A stretch of DNA of 64,000 nt from Lacicoccus alkaliphilus DSM 16010. Its GTDB lineage: Bacteria; Bacillota; Bacilli; Staphylococcales; Salinicoccaceae. This document shows positions 53,044-63,700 of the stretch, one piece after another. A program made the translations under genes and the position numbers. The notes below the pieces were generated by a model that saw only the letters and a program-made list of their open reading frames with translations, was not told the DNA's origin and did not search any database. Location: contig NZ_FRCF01000003.1 in NCBI RefSeq assembly GCF_900142805.1, forward strand, positions 124,001 through 188,000. Direction: 5' to 3'. Within the stretch, counting starts at the first letter, position 1. Every line of letters starts with the position of its first letter.

Positions 53044-53832
53044 TCATTCACTTTCCCGGATGCGCCATGGATGACTGTAAATATTGAATGAATCGCCGCG
53101 GACGAATCCAACGGCAGTGATGTTCAAGTCCTCGGCAAGTCCGATGGCCAGGTCGGTCGGTGCCGACTTGCTCAGCACGATTCCCACGCCGATCTTTGCC
53201 GCCTTGGTGAGCACTTCGGATGAAATCCGTCCGCTGAAGACAAGGACTTTGTCCCTGACCGATATGTTGTTCCGGACGCAGTGGCCGTACAATTTATCCA
53301 ATGCGTTATGCCGGCCGATATCGCCGCGGTGGACGACGGTTTTGTCCGGACTGCCGAGGCTCGCGTTATGGATGCCGCCGGTCTCCTTGAAGATCGTGCT
53401 CGTCGTCTGCATCTCGACCATCAACCTGCTGATCTGCTCCGGCGTGAGTGTCGTTTTGCTCATCGACACCTTGGCCGTATCCACATCATTCTGAAAATAA
53501 AACTGTCGGCTTTTTCCGCAACATGAGCCGAGGATCCGTTTTGAATACTGGAAGTGATCGGTCGGTATCGACTTGTTCAGCGTGATGTGGCAGAAACCTC
53601 CCCTGTCATCGAGGTTGAGGGATTGAATATCTTCGTATGAGCGGATGGCGCCCTCGGATGCAAGGAACCCGATGATCAGTTCCTCCAGATGATCCGGGGA
53701 GCAGACCAGGGTCACGAATTCGATGTCATTTATATATATGGTCAGTGGGAACTCCACCGCCACCATATCGCCCTGCTCAGAAAATTGTCCGCCCTGATAT
53801 TTGACGATTTCTCTTTCTGTCGTGATTTCCAT
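53044..53832 (-). CDS. fdhD: Formate dehydrogenase accessory sulfurtransferase
   Basis: This 262-residue protein delivers sulfur to the molybdenum cofactor of formate dehydrogenases. The GSCCGKSRQ loop (about residue 108) holds the cysteines used in transfer, and FSGRISSEVLTKAAKIGVGIVLSKSAPTDLAIGLAEDLNITAVGF forms the C-terminal half. It is divergent from the OFA transporter genes and likely serves both molybdopterin enzymes in the window. AGAGG precedes ATG. Confidence 0.93.
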   Translation of the reverse strand: MEITTEREIVKYQGGQFSEQGDMVAVEFPLTIYINDIEFVTLVCSPDHLEELIIGFLASEGAIRSYEDIQSLNLDDRGGFCHITLNKSIPTDHFQYSKRILGSCCGKSRQFYFQNDVDTAKVSMSKTTLTPEQISRLMVEMQTTSTIFKETGGIHNASLGSPDKTVVHRGDIGRHNALDKLYGHCVRNNISVRDKVLVFSGRISSEVLTKAAKIGVGIVLSKSAPTDLAIGLAEDLNITAVGFVRGDSFNIYSHPWRIRESE

Positions 53833-53889
53833 TTTATAACCTCTTTTAAAAATATATTCAAAAAACAGTCACAAATCAGTAACAAATTA

Positions 53890-53926
53890 TTGTCGTGCTC
53901 GTGACGAACCGATATAATGCATTATA
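53890..53926. promoter_or_regulatory. Divergent promoter region between fdhD and the first OFA transporter
   Basis: TTGTCG (53890-53895), 17 bases and TATAAT (53913-53918) form a rightward promoter. The -10 is part of a perfect 14-bp palindrome TATAATGCATTATA (53913-53926), so the reverse strand also has a TATAAT hexamer there. Confidence 0.6.
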
Positions 53927-53993
53927 GCAAACATAATACATTTTATATCCAAAGGTATTCAATGTAAAATTTTAAGCTTATGGGGGAAAAGAA

Positions 53994-55283
53994 ATGGAAG
54001 TGAAGAAAAATCGCTGGTTGATAGCACTTGCAGCTGTCGGAATCCACATATCCATCGGATCTGTGTACGCGTGGAGTGTATTCACCGGGCCGCTCCAGGA
54101 ATCGATCGGCTGGTCATTGTCTGATGTGTCGTTCACGTTCAGTCTCGCCATCTTGTTTTTGGGACTTTCGGCGGCATTCATGGGGCATTTTGTTGAAAAA
54201 TACGGTCCAAGGGCTTCCGGCCTTGTATCGACGTCGTTTTTTGCGCTCGGTATGGCGACTGCAGGATATGCAGTACAGATTGAAAGCCTGTGGATGCTTT
54301 ATCTTGGATACGGTGTATTTGGCGGCATCGGTCTTGGAATCGGTTACATCACGCCTGTCTCGACACTTGTCAAGTGGTTCCCTGACAGGAGGGGCATGGC
54401 GACGGGGCTCGCAATCATGGGCTTCGGCTTCGCAGCGATGATCGCCTCGCCGGCCATGGAGTTTCTCATGAACGAATTCAGCATCGCAGCAACATTCTAC
54501 ATACTGGCAGTCATTTATTTCATTGTGATGCTGGCAGCGAGCCTGTATCTTGAAAGGCCGCCTGAAGGATATGTACCTGAAGGCATGAAGAATACGGACG
54601 ATTCTCCTAAGGAAGTGAAGAGGGATTATGTCCAGTTGACTGCGAATGAGGCAATCAAGACGAAGCGCTTTTATTTCCTGTGGTTGATGTTGTTCATCAA
54701 CGTGACCTGCGGGATCGCCATCCTGGCGGTCGCAAGCCCGATGGCGCAGGAAATCACCGGCGTGACGGTGGCGGCTGCAGCACTCATCGTGGGTGTCATG
54801 GGGGTATTCAACGGCGCCGGCAGACTGATATGGGCATCAATCTCGGATTATATCGGCAGACCGAATGTGTACACCATTTTCTTCGCCATTCAAATTGTTG
54901 TGTTCGCAGTACTGCCGGCCGTCACGAATGAATACTTGTTCGCGATATTGCTGTTCATCATGATTTCATGCTACGGCGGGGGCTTTGCGTCGATACCGGC
55001 CTACATCGGTGATATCTTCGGCACGAAGCAGCTCGGCGCGATTCATGGCTACATCCTTACGGCATGGGCTGCAGCAGGTCTTGCAGGCCCGTTCATCGTT
55101 GCGGAGATTTATGAGGCTACGGCAAGCTACACATTGACACTGTATATATTCACTGCGATGTTTGTTGTGGCACTGATCATATCATTATGGATCAGGGTGG
55201 ATATTAAGAAACTTAAGGAGGCTGCGGGTGAAACAGCCGGCAGGACTCAGGGGGTCCAGGATAAACCGCAGACAGCTGAGTAG
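53994..55283 (+). CDS. OFA-family MFS transporter, copy 1 (possible formate/oxalate exchanger)
   Basis: This 429-residue MFS carrier has twelve membrane segments and belongs to the oxalate/formate antiporter (OFA) group. RRGMATGLAIMGFGFAA (about 136-152) is the typical loop motif. It is about 89% identical, by eye, to the next gene, without gaps; differences cluster in the C-terminal tail. The leader including GGGGGAAAAGAA before ATG is also shared. Its neighbours (fdhD and a formate-dehydrogenase-like enzyme) suggest a C1 or small carboxylate substrate. Confidence 0.87.
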   Translation: MEVKKNRWLIALAAVGIHISIGSVYAWSVFTGPLQESIGWSLSDVSFTFSLAILFLGLSAAFMGHFVEKYGPRASGLVSTSFFALGMATAGYAVQIESLWMLYLGYGVFGGIGLGIGYITPVSTLVKWFPDRRGMATGLAIMGFGFAAMIASPAMEFLMNEFSIAATFYILAVIYFIVMLAASLYLERPPEGYVPEGMKNTDDSPKEVKRDYVQLTANEAIKTKRFYFLWLMLFINVTCGIAILAVASPMAQEITGVTVAAAALIVGVMGVFNGAGRLIWASISDYIGRPNVYTIFFAIQIVVFAVLPAVTNEYLFAILLFIMISCYGGGFASIPAYIGDIFGTKQLGAIHGYILTAWAAAGLAGPFIVAEIYEATASYTLTLYIFTAMFVVALIISLWIRVDIKKLKEAAGETAGRTQGVQDKPQTAE

Positions 55284-55360
55284 ATATCCTTTCTGAAACA
55301 TATGCATTTATATGATAACCATATTTAATGTAAATTTTTGAACTTATGGGGGAAAAGGGG

Positions 55361-56650
55361 ATGGAAGTAAAAAAAAATCGATGGTTGATAGCGCTTGCAG
55401 CCGTCGGAATCCATATATCGATCGGATCTGTATACGCGTGGAGTGTATTCACCGGTCCGCTCCAGGCATCAATCGGCTGGTCATTGTCTGATGTATCGTT
55501 CACATTCAGTCTTGCGATCTTATTTTCAGGACTTTCGGCAGCCTTCATGGGGCATTTTGTCGAAAGGTATGGTCCGAGGGCTTCCGGGTTAGTCGCGACA
55601 ACATTTTTTCTGATCGGTATGGCGGCTGGAGGTTATGCTATACAGATTGAAAGCCTGTGGCTTTTGTATGTCAGTTATGGTGTATTTGGCGGCATCGGCC
55701 TCGGGATCGGTTACATCACGCCTGTATCGACACTGATCAAATGGTTCCCGGATAAAAGGGGAATGGCGACGGGGCTCGCAATCATGGGCTTCGGCTTTGC
55801 CGCCATGATCGCATCCCCGGCCATGGAATTCCTGATGAATGCCTTCAGCATTCCGGCGACATTCTATATACTCGGAGTCATTTATTTCCTCGTGATGCTG
55901 GCAGCGAGCCTGTATCTTGAAAGGCCGCCCGAAAACTATGTGCCTGCAGGCATGAAGAATGCGGATGATTCTCCTAAGGAAGTGAAGCGGGACTATGTCC
56001 AGCTGACTGCGAATGAGGCGCTCAAAACAAGGCGCTTTTACTTCCTGTGGTTGATGTTGTTCATCAACATCACCTGCGGGATCGCCATACTTGCCGTGGC
56101 CAGTCCGATGGCCCAGGAGATCACCGGTGTGACGGTGGCGGCTGCAGCACTCATCGTAGGCATCATGGGTGTGTTCAATGGCGCCGGCAGACTGATATGG
56201 GCATCCATTTCGGATTATATCGGCAGGCCGAATGTATACACCATTTTCTTTGCGATTCAGATAGGGGTTTTCGCAATACTGCCGGCAGTCACGAATGAAT
56301 ACTTGTTCGCCATATTGCTGTTCATCATCATTTCATGCTACGGCGGCGGTTTCGCTGCGATGCCCGCCTACATCGGCGACATCTTCGGGACGAGGCAGCT
56401 CGGTGCGATCCACGGCTACATTTTGACTGCATGGGCTGCAGCAGGTCTTGCAGGCCCGCTCATCGTCGCCGAAATTTACGAAGCGACGGCAAGCTACACA
56501 TTGACGCTGTATATATTCACTGCGATGTTTGTAATGGCGCTCATCCTTTCACTGCTGATACGCGCTGATATCAGAAAGATCAAGGAAAGTGCCGGTGAAA
56601 CGACTGCGAGTTCACAAACTGTCCATCATAAACCGCAGACAACTGAGTAA
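55361..56650 (+). CDS. OFA-family MFS transporter, copy 2
   Basis: This second 429-residue OFA carrier is a tandem duplicate of the gene before it. The start is set at ATG 55361 by alignment to copy 1; an in-frame ATG at 55346 belongs to the shared TATGGGGGAAAAG leader. It has its own ribosome binding site (GGGGGAAAAGGGG). The tail after residue 395 diverges most. Retention of two close copies hints at dosage or split substrate specificity. Confidence 0.87.
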   Translation: MEVKKNRWLIALAAVGIHISIGSVYAWSVFTGPLQASIGWSLSDVSFTFSLAILFSGLSAAFMGHFVERYGPRASGLVATTFFLIGMAAGGYAIQIESLWLLYVSYGVFGGIGLGIGYITPVSTLIKWFPDKRGMATGLAIMGFGFAAMIASPAMEFLMNAFSIPATFYILGVIYFLVMLAASLYLERPPENYVPAGMKNADDSPKEVKRDYVQLTANEALKTRRFYFLWLMLFINITCGIAILAVASPMAQEITGVTVAAAALIVGIMGVFNGAGRLIWASISDYIGRPNVYTIFFAIQIGVFAILPAVTNEYLFAILLFIIISCYGGGFAAMPAYIGDIFGTRQLGAIHGYILTAWAAAGLAGPLIVAEIYEATASYTLTLYIFTAMFVMALILSLLIRADIRKIKESAGETTASSQTVHHKPQTTE

Positions 56651-56716
56651 ATATCCTTTTTAAACATATAAAATTAATGTATAATATATATATTATGGAT
56701 AAAAGGAGTGTCATGA

Positions 56717-59074
56717 ATGGGTAATACTTTACACCCGGGTCCTATTAATAAAACAAAGAAATGGGATTCCAGTCTATGGGTCAGCCCTGTACCTTTTGGT
56801 ATCACTAAAGTCAAACCAAGACATATAATAGATTCAGCCAAAATTGCATGGAAAAATAAAGACAACCTGAACTATGCCAAAAACATAATCTTAAAAGGTG
56901 TTTGTGACGGATGTGCGCTCGGCGTAGGCGGTCTACAGGACCAGACTTTGACGGGCCCTCACGTATGTACGACCCGATTCAACGTTTTAAGACTGAATAC
57001 AGCACCACCGATCGAGCCCAGGATCCTGCATCAGGACATCAATGAGCTCAGAAAGCTCAGCTCGTCCGAGCTCCGTGAACTGGGCCGCATCCCCTATCCG
57101 ATGATCCGCCGCAAAGGTGAAAATAAATTCACGAGGATTTCATGGGATCAGGCAATGGACACAGTCGCGGACAAGATGAAAAAACTTGATCCGAAACAAT
57201 ACGCATTTTACTTAACGAGCCGCGGCATCACCAACGAATCATACTACGTGGCTGCGAAGACTGCACGTTATCTTGAGACGAACAACATCGACAACGCATC
57301 AAGGATTTGTCACTCACCGAGTAAATCGGCACTGAAGCGCTCTGTCGGCGTCGGTGCTTCTACATGTAACTATCAGGACTGGCTGGGCACGGATGTCCTG
57401 GTATTCTGGGGCAGTGTCGCTTCAAACGCGAGCCCTGTATCCACAAAATATATGATGGAAGCCAAGAAGCGTGGTACAAAAATCATCGTCATCAACCCTT
57501 ACAAAGAGCCGGCGATGGAAAACTACTGGGTGCCTTCAGTCGCCGAATCTGCATTATTCGGTACGAAACTTGCCGATGACTTCTATGAAGTGAACATCGG
57601 CGGGGACATCGCATTGATGCATGGTATCATGAAGCATTGGTTTGAAATGGAAGAAGCCGTTCAAGGTTCGGCGATCAACCATGAATTCGTCCGTGAACAT
57701 GTGAATAACTTTGAAGAGCTGAAAGAAACGGTTGAAAGCCAGTCATGGGATGCAATCGTAAAATCTTCAGGCATCTCCAAAGACAGGATCGTTGAACTCG
57801 GCAACCTGCTTGCACAGTCCAAAAACGGCGTGATGGTATGGGCGCTCGGCCTCACTATGCACAAGCATGCAACGGACAACATCTCACAAGTTGCAAACCT
57901 CGGCCTCCTGCGCGGATGGCTCGGACGTAAATATAACGGCCTTATGCCGCTCCGTGGACATTCAAGTGTCCAGGGCTCGGGCGAAATGGGTGCAGATCCA
58001 TTCTCACTGCCGGGCGGAGACTACGATGAAATCAACACCGAAAGAATCGAAAAGCTCTGGGATTTCGAATTGCCGAAATGGCCTGGGGATTCAGTCGGTG
58101 TGACGATTGAAAACGCGATGCTGCCTGAAGACAGCGAACGCAAGTTGAAGCTTTACTACATGTCGGGCGGTAACTTCCTTGAGACGATGCCGGATCCGGA
58201 CTTTGTGAAAGATGCGCTGGAGAACCTTGACATCCGTGTGCATCAAGATATCATCCTGAATACATCCACACTGCTGGATGCGAAGGAAGCGGTCATCGTA
58301 CTGCCTGCGAAGACACGTTACGAGCAGGACGGCGGCGGCCTGTCGACTTCAACGGAGAGAATGGTCTACTTCTCTCCTGAAATCGAAGGCAACCGTAACC
58401 GCATCGCAGAAGCGCGCAGCGAGTGGAAGATCTACCTCGACCTTGCTAAGCGTGTGAAACCTGAAGATGCACATCTGATCGACTTCAAATCCGGACAGGA
58501 AATCCGTAATGAGATCGCTAAAGCGAACCCTCAGTATGATGGTGTCCAGTACTTGAAGAAAGCCGGAGATGTTTACCAGTATGGCGGGGCATGGTTGTGT
58601 GAGGGCGGCGTTTGTCCGACCCCGGACGGCAGAGCGAACCTGATCAGCATGGACATCCCTGACAACAATGCGAAAGCGGGAGAGTTCAAGCTCCTCATGC
58701 GTCGCGGTAAGCAGTTCAACTCCATGGTGTACGGGGACAAGGATGCGTTCAACCATATGGGCCGCTATGGCGTCCTGATGAGTGAAAGTGACGCGCGCCG
58801 CCAGGGTCTTGAGGAAGGCGAAGCGGTTGTTCTCTACAACAAGAACGGGGTCTTCCAAGGCTTTGTACAGCATGCAGACATCAAGGACGGCAACGTCGGT
58901 GTCCTATTTCCGGAAGGCAACTACCTCGTCGAAAAAGGCATCTACGAAAACTTCGTTGAAATGCCGGATTACGTGACGGATGTGAAAGTGGAGAAAGCGG
59001 ACCACTTCAATGCCAATAAAGACCGTCAGTATTATGAAAAATCAATTCCGGATCTGGAAGATAATCCAAACTAA
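56717..59074 (+). CDS. FdhF/YdeP-like molybdopterin oxidoreductase
   Basis: This 785-residue bis-MGD enzyme resembles the YdeP group. It has a reduced Fe-S site with Cys63, Cys66 and Cys84, and lacks the extra N-terminal ferredoxin domains of FdhF at 2-5 kb. The metal-ligand position is Cys198 followed by His199 (RICHSPSK), the classical formate dehydrogenase pair. Formate oxidation is plausible given the OFA and fdhD neighbours but other YdeP-like roles (acid resistance in E. coli) exist. GGAG precedes ATG 56717. It is last in the OFA-OFA-enzyme operon. Confidence 0.88.
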   Translation: MGNTLHPGPINKTKKWDSSLWVSPVPFGITKVKPRHIIDSAKIAWKNKDNLNYAKNIILKGVCDGCALGVGGLQDQTLTGPHVCTTRFNVLRLNTAPPIEPRILHQDINELRKLSSSELRELGRIPYPMIRRKGENKFTRISWDQAMDTVADKMKKLDPKQYAFYLTSRGITNESYYVAAKTARYLETNNIDNASRICHSPSKSALKRSVGVGASTCNYQDWLGTDVLVFWGSVASNASPVSTKYMMEAKKRGTKIIVINPYKEPAMENYWVPSVAESALFGTKLADDFYEVNIGGDIALMHGIMKHWFEMEEAVQGSAINHEFVREHVNNFEELKETVESQSWDAIVKSSGISKDRIVELGNLLAQSKNGVMVWALGLTMHKHATDNISQVANLGLLRGWLGRKYNGLMPLRGHSSVQGSGEMGADPFSLPGGDYDEINTERIEKLWDFELPKWPGDSVGVTIENAMLPEDSERKLKLYYMSGGNFLETMPDPDFVKDALENLDIRVHQDIILNTSTLLDAKEAVIVLPAKTRYEQDGGGLSTSTERMVYFSPEIEGNRNRIAEARSEWKIYLDLAKRVKPEDAHLIDFKSGQEIRNEIAKANPQYDGVQYLKKAGDVYQYGGAWLCEGGVCPTPDGRANLISMDIPDNNAKAGEFKLLMRRGKQFNSMVYGDKDAFNHMGRYGVLMSESDARRQGLEEGEAVVLYNKNGVFQGFVQHADIKDGNVGVLFPEGNYLVEKGIYENFVEMPDYVTDVKVEKADHFNANKDRQYYEKSIPDLEDNPN

Positions 59075-59086
59075 ATAAGCGCCGGG

Positions 59087-59117
59087 AAAGAGGCAGGACT
59101 TCGGTCCTGCCTCTTTT
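59087..59117 (+). terminator. Terminator after the YdeP-like gene
   Basis: AAAGAGGCAGGAC (59087-59099), a TTCG loop and GTCCTGCCTCTTTT (59104-59117) form a textbook terminator. Confidence 0.93.
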
Positions 59118-59138
59118 GTCGTGAGGGGCGGTCCTTAT

Positions 59139-59225
59139 GGAGGCGGGAGTACACAGCAGCCTCCCCAAGTGTTTTCCTTGGTGGACGAACAGGAATCCCC
59201 GCCTGATGCCTCTGTTAAAATCAGG
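59139..59225 (+). other. Structured stretch upstream of the NSS transporter, nature unknown
   Basis: GGAGGC (59139-59144) can pair with GCCTCC (59159-59164), CCAAG (59165-59169) with CTTGG (59177-59181), and CCTGA (59202-59206) with TCAGG (59221-59225). It is GC-richer than the surrounding spacer. No known riboswitch signature is recognised. Transcription through it is not shown. Confidence 0.3.
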
Positions 59226-59279
59226 CTGTATATGGTAGCATATGTAATCATTATAAACTTTTTTACTGGAGGGAAAGAC

Positions 59280-60626
59280 TTGGAAAAATCTCAATGGGGT
59301 TCTAAAATCGGGTTCATACTTGCTGCGGCTGGCTCGGCGATCGGTCTGGGCGCGCTGTGGCGCTTTCCCTATATGACCGCAGAGCATGGCGGCGGTGCAT
59401 TTCTTCTTATCTTCTTATTATTCACCCTTGTCGTCGGTCTCCCGCTTTTATTATCGGAATTCGTCATCGGACGGGCAGGCGGCAGGAACCCGATCGAAGG
59501 CTTTGAATATCTCGGAGGGAAAAGATGGTATCGTGTATTCGGCTGGAGCGGGAACATAGCGGTCATCCTTCTCCTGTCGTTCTACAGTGTCATCGGCGGC
59601 TGGATTTTGCTGTATCTTGTGGTCGCTTTCATCAATACTGTGGGCCTGCTGCCCATTACCGATTATGGTGATATGTTCGGCAGGGTCGTCACCAATCCAT
59701 TATATGTCATCCTTGGGCAGGGCACATTTTTACTGCTGACCGTCCTGATAGTCTCCCAGGGTGTCCAAAGAGGTCTGGAACGTGCTTCGAAAATCATGAT
59801 GCCTTTATTGTTCATACTGTTTGTGGTCATCATCATCCGTTCCCTGACATTGCCGAACGCGATGGAGGGCGTGGACTTTTTCCTGAGGCCTTCGTTTGAG
59901 AACATCAATTCAGAAGCGGTGCTTTATGCGCTCGGACAATCTTTCTTTGCTTTGAGCATCGGTGCGACGACGATGATCACTTATGCCTCATACCTTGATA
60001 AGTCGCATAATCTGGCCCAGTCGGCGCTCTATATCGTCCTGATGAATGTCGTGATTTCAGTGATGGCAGGACTTGCGATATTCCCGGCCATCGCCTCGTT
60101 TGAAATGGAGAATGTATTCGGTCCGGGTCTGATATTCATCGTGCTGCCGCAGGTTTTCAGTGAGATTGCCCTTGGGAATGTATTTTATATATTATTCCTC
60201 CTCGCATTCCTTTTTGCCACACTCACATCCGCAATTTCGATGATTGAAATCAATGTGGCCAACGCGATCAAAGGCAATGAAGACAGAAGGAAAATGATGG
60301 CTTATGTCTTCGGGCTCATCGTGTTCGTCATCGGAATCCCTTCAGCACTATCGGAAGGTGTACTGAATGATGTGCAGTTCTTTGCTGGGACGATTTTCGA
60401 CAATGTGGATTTCCTCGTCTCGAACATCATGCTGCCGTTCAACGCACTCGTGTCGTCGGTCTTCGTCGGTTATATCCTCGAATACTCGACGGTTAAAAAC
60501 CAGGTCGGCGTCGTTCAGGACAGTAGGATGTACACTTTCTTCAGAGGCTGGATCTTACTGTTGAAGTTCGTGCTGCCGGTCATCATCATACTGGTGTTCG
60601 TTTCGAATCTGCTGGGCTTCTTTTAA
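59280..60626 (+). CDS. Neurotransmitter:sodium symporter (NSS) family transporter
   Basis: This 448-residue Na+-coupled carrier begins EKSQWGSKIGFILAAAGSAIGLGALWRFPYM, matching helix 1 of LeuT-type proteins with its unwound substrate/Na+ site. It has eleven to twelve membrane segments and imports amino acids or related compounds; the substrate is unknown. TTG 59280 is chosen because GGAGGG lies seven bases upstream and the protein then has the normal bacterial NSS length; the open frame back to 59121 is through the spacer. Confidence 0.88.
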   Translation: MEKSQWGSKIGFILAAAGSAIGLGALWRFPYMTAEHGGGAFLLIFLLFTLVVGLPLLLSEFVIGRAGGRNPIEGFEYLGGKRWYRVFGWSGNIAVILLLSFYSVIGGWILLYLVVAFINTVGLLPITDYGDMFGRVVTNPLYVILGQGTFLLLTVLIVSQGVQRGLERASKIMMPLLFILFVVIIIRSLTLPNAMEGVDFFLRPSFENINSEAVLYALGQSFFALSIGATTMITYASYLDKSHNLAQSALYIVLMNVVISVMAGLAIFPAIASFEMENVFGPGLIFIVLPQVFSEIALGNVFYILFLLAFLFATLTSAISMIEINVANAIKGNEDRRKMMAYVFGLIVFVIGIPSALSEGVLNDVQFFAGTIFDNVDFLVSNIMLPFNALVSSVFVGYILEYSTVKNQVGVVQDSRMYTFFRGWILLLKFVLPVIIILVFVSNLLGFF

Positions 60627-60633
60627 ATCAACA

Positions 60634-60665
60634 GGCGCCGGTCCTTCATGGCCGGCGTCTTTTTA
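60634..60665 (+). terminator. Terminator after the NSS gene
   Basis: GGCGCCGGTC (60634-60643) pairs with GGCCGGCGTC (60650-60659) with wobble pairs; a TTTTT run follows. Confidence 0.85.
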
Positions 60666-60751
60666 TTACAGTCTTTAGTAAAATCACTCTAAAGGTGTTA
60701 AAATAAAGTGTGATGCAGGTAGTGGTTACAAGGGTGAATGGGGGAGAAGTC

Positions 60752-63700
60752 ATGATAAAGTTTTCAATCAGACGGCCGGTGTTGACGATGGTGACAATGC
60801 TGCTGGTCATAGTGCTCGGAGCAGTGTCTCTTGTGAACATACCGCTTAAATTAATACCGGACATCAGTCCGCCGATCGGTGTTGTCGTGGCTACATATGA
60901 TCAGGCGGGGCCTGAAGAAGTGAATGACCAGGTCACAATACCGATTGAAGACAGTTTATCGACGACCACCGGACTGGATACGATTTCCTCGACTGCCCAG
61001 GAAGGATCGAGCCTGACGCTGCTCCAGTTCGGGTGGGCGACGGATATTGACGACGTGGAAGGTGAAATCAGTCAGGGGCTCGACAATGTACAGCTTCCGG
61101 ACGGTGCGGGGGATCCGCGGTTCATGAAGTTCGATCCATCGCAGCTCCCCATCATCCAGATGTCTCTCAGCAGTGATATGGACGAACTTGAATTCCAGGG
61201 GCTTGTCGAGGAGCTGAGTGATGAACTGGAACGGATTGAAGGTGTGGCGAGCGTCGATGCTGAAGGGCTGACGACGGAGACGATTGAAATACGGCTGGAG
61301 CCGGATGGGATGGATGATTACCAGCTGGATATGAACACCCTCCAGCAGATGCTCATTTCGAGTGATGTTTCAATGCCTGGCACGACCATTAGTGACGGGA
61401 CAGAATCCATCACCACGCGTATTCAGGCGCAGATGCAGTCGATCGGAGACCTGGAGGCATTTCCGGTCACCATCGATCCGGCAGAGGGCGACACAATCAC
61501 CCTGGGGGACATCAGCACCATCGAACGGGTGAGCGACAGCGGGGAGACGATTTCAAGGACGAACCAAAGTCCGTCCCTGCTGATCAACGTACTGGAAGAA
61601 TCCAACGGGAACACTTCACAAGTGTCGGGCGATTTTCTGGATGTCCTTGAAACGACACTGGAAGAACCGAGATTTGAAGGAATCGAAGCAGATGTGTTAT
61701 TCGACCAGGGGGACTACATTAATCGTTCGATCCAGGATATAGCGACTGCCCTGATCCTCGGGGCCGTATTTGCAATGGTGGTTTTATTCCTCTTCCTGAG
61801 GAATGTAAGAAGTCCCATCATCATCGGCATCGCGATACCCTATTCGGTCATATTTACATTCGTGCTGATGTATTTCTCGGACTTCACGCTGAATCTGCTG
61901 ACTATGGGCGGCCTTGCGCTCGGCGTAGGGATGCTCGTCGACAACAGTATTGTGGTGATTGAAAACATCAACAGGCATCTCGGTCTCGGGAAGACACCGA
62001 AAGAGGCGGCGCATGAAGGCGCGAAGGAAGTGGCCGCTGCAATCACGGCCTCGACTTTCACCACGATTGCCGTCTTCCTGCCGGTGTTGTTCATCGAGGG
62101 CATCATCGGCCAGATTTTCACCCAGTTCTCATTGACTGTCGCATTCAGTTTATTGGCATCTCTGATCGTGGCACTCACTGTAGTCCCGATGTTTGCAAGC
62201 AAGTTCATGAAGAAGGCGGACACTTCCATGGAAGAGCGGAGGCGGGGCAGCATATATAACCGTGTGATCCGGAGGATGCTTAAATTCTCCCTGAGATTCC
62301 GACTTGTGACATTTCTGATCGTCGGTGTCCTGGTGGCACTCGGGATTTTCGGGATTTACCGCACCGGTATGATTTTCCTGCCTGAAACGGATGAGAGCTT
62401 CTTTTCAGCGAATATAGATATGACGGCGGGGACCAACCTGGAAACGACGGAAGCAGCACTTGCCGAGATGGAGGAGTATCTGCTCGGCATTGAAGAGATA
62501 GAAGTGTTCCTCGCCATGGCAGGCGCGTCTGAGATGGGGGGGATCGGCGGCGGCAGTGACGCTTCACAGGGGTCGATCTATGTGACGACCGCTCCCATGG
62601 ATGAACGCGAACGCTCGACCAATGAGGTGGCGGATGAAGTGAACACCGAACTGCAGGCCATCGCGGAGAGTTATGTCGGCGATGCAGAGCTCAGCATCAT
62701 GACCACCACTTCGACGGGCACCGATTCCACCGTCCTGACATTCGACCTGATGAACAGCAGTGAACAGGACCTGGATGCGGATGAAGAAAAAATCACCGAG
62801 GCGCTCCGTGGGATGGAAGCCGTTGAAAGGGTGTCCAATGATACGACAGAAACGATAGATGAGCTTGCGATCACACTGGATGAGGAGGCACTGTTTGAAA
62901 ATGGCTTGACTGCTTCCGAAGTGGCGCAGACCTTCAACGATCTGACGACCGGCATGGATGTCTTCCTGATTCTGGATGAAAGTACCGAAGAATACCTGTT
63001 GGTGCGCATGACACTGCCGGAAGAGGAAGTGGATTCCGAGGAAGCACTGGGTGATATTGTGATATCACGGACGGAGGATGGGGGAGCTGTGACCCTCGAT
63101 GAAGTGGCAACGATCGACAGGCAGCCTGCACCGTCCTCGGTCCAGAGGATCAATGGCCAGCATGCATATCAATATGAGCTGGAACTGGAAGCGGACGCCA
63201 ATCTTTCGGACGCGGTGACGGAGATGCAGGCCCTCATTGAGGATCTGGATTTGACGCCTGGAAGCAATCTGTCATTCACGGGGGACCAGGAACTGATCGA
63301 AGACTCGATCATGGATATGATCATGGCCATGGTACTTGCCGTGGTGCTCGTCTTCCTTGTGATGGCAGCGCAGTTCGAATCATTCAAATATCCGTTCGTG
63401 ATCATGTTCACGATTCCGCTCTCATCGGTGGGCGTCATGCTTGCATTATGGCTGACGAATATCCCGCTCAGTGTACCGATTTTCATAGGCATGCTTGTGC
63501 TGATCGGCATCGTTGTGAACAATGGGATCGTCCTTGTCGACTTCATCAACCAGCTGAGGGGAAGAGGGATGAATGCCTATGAAGCGATTACGGAAGCTGT
63601 CGATATACGCACGAGACCGATCCTCATGACCGCATTCACGACAATGCTCGGGCTTGTGCCGATAGCGATTGGACTCGGAGAAGGATCTGAAATCAACCAG

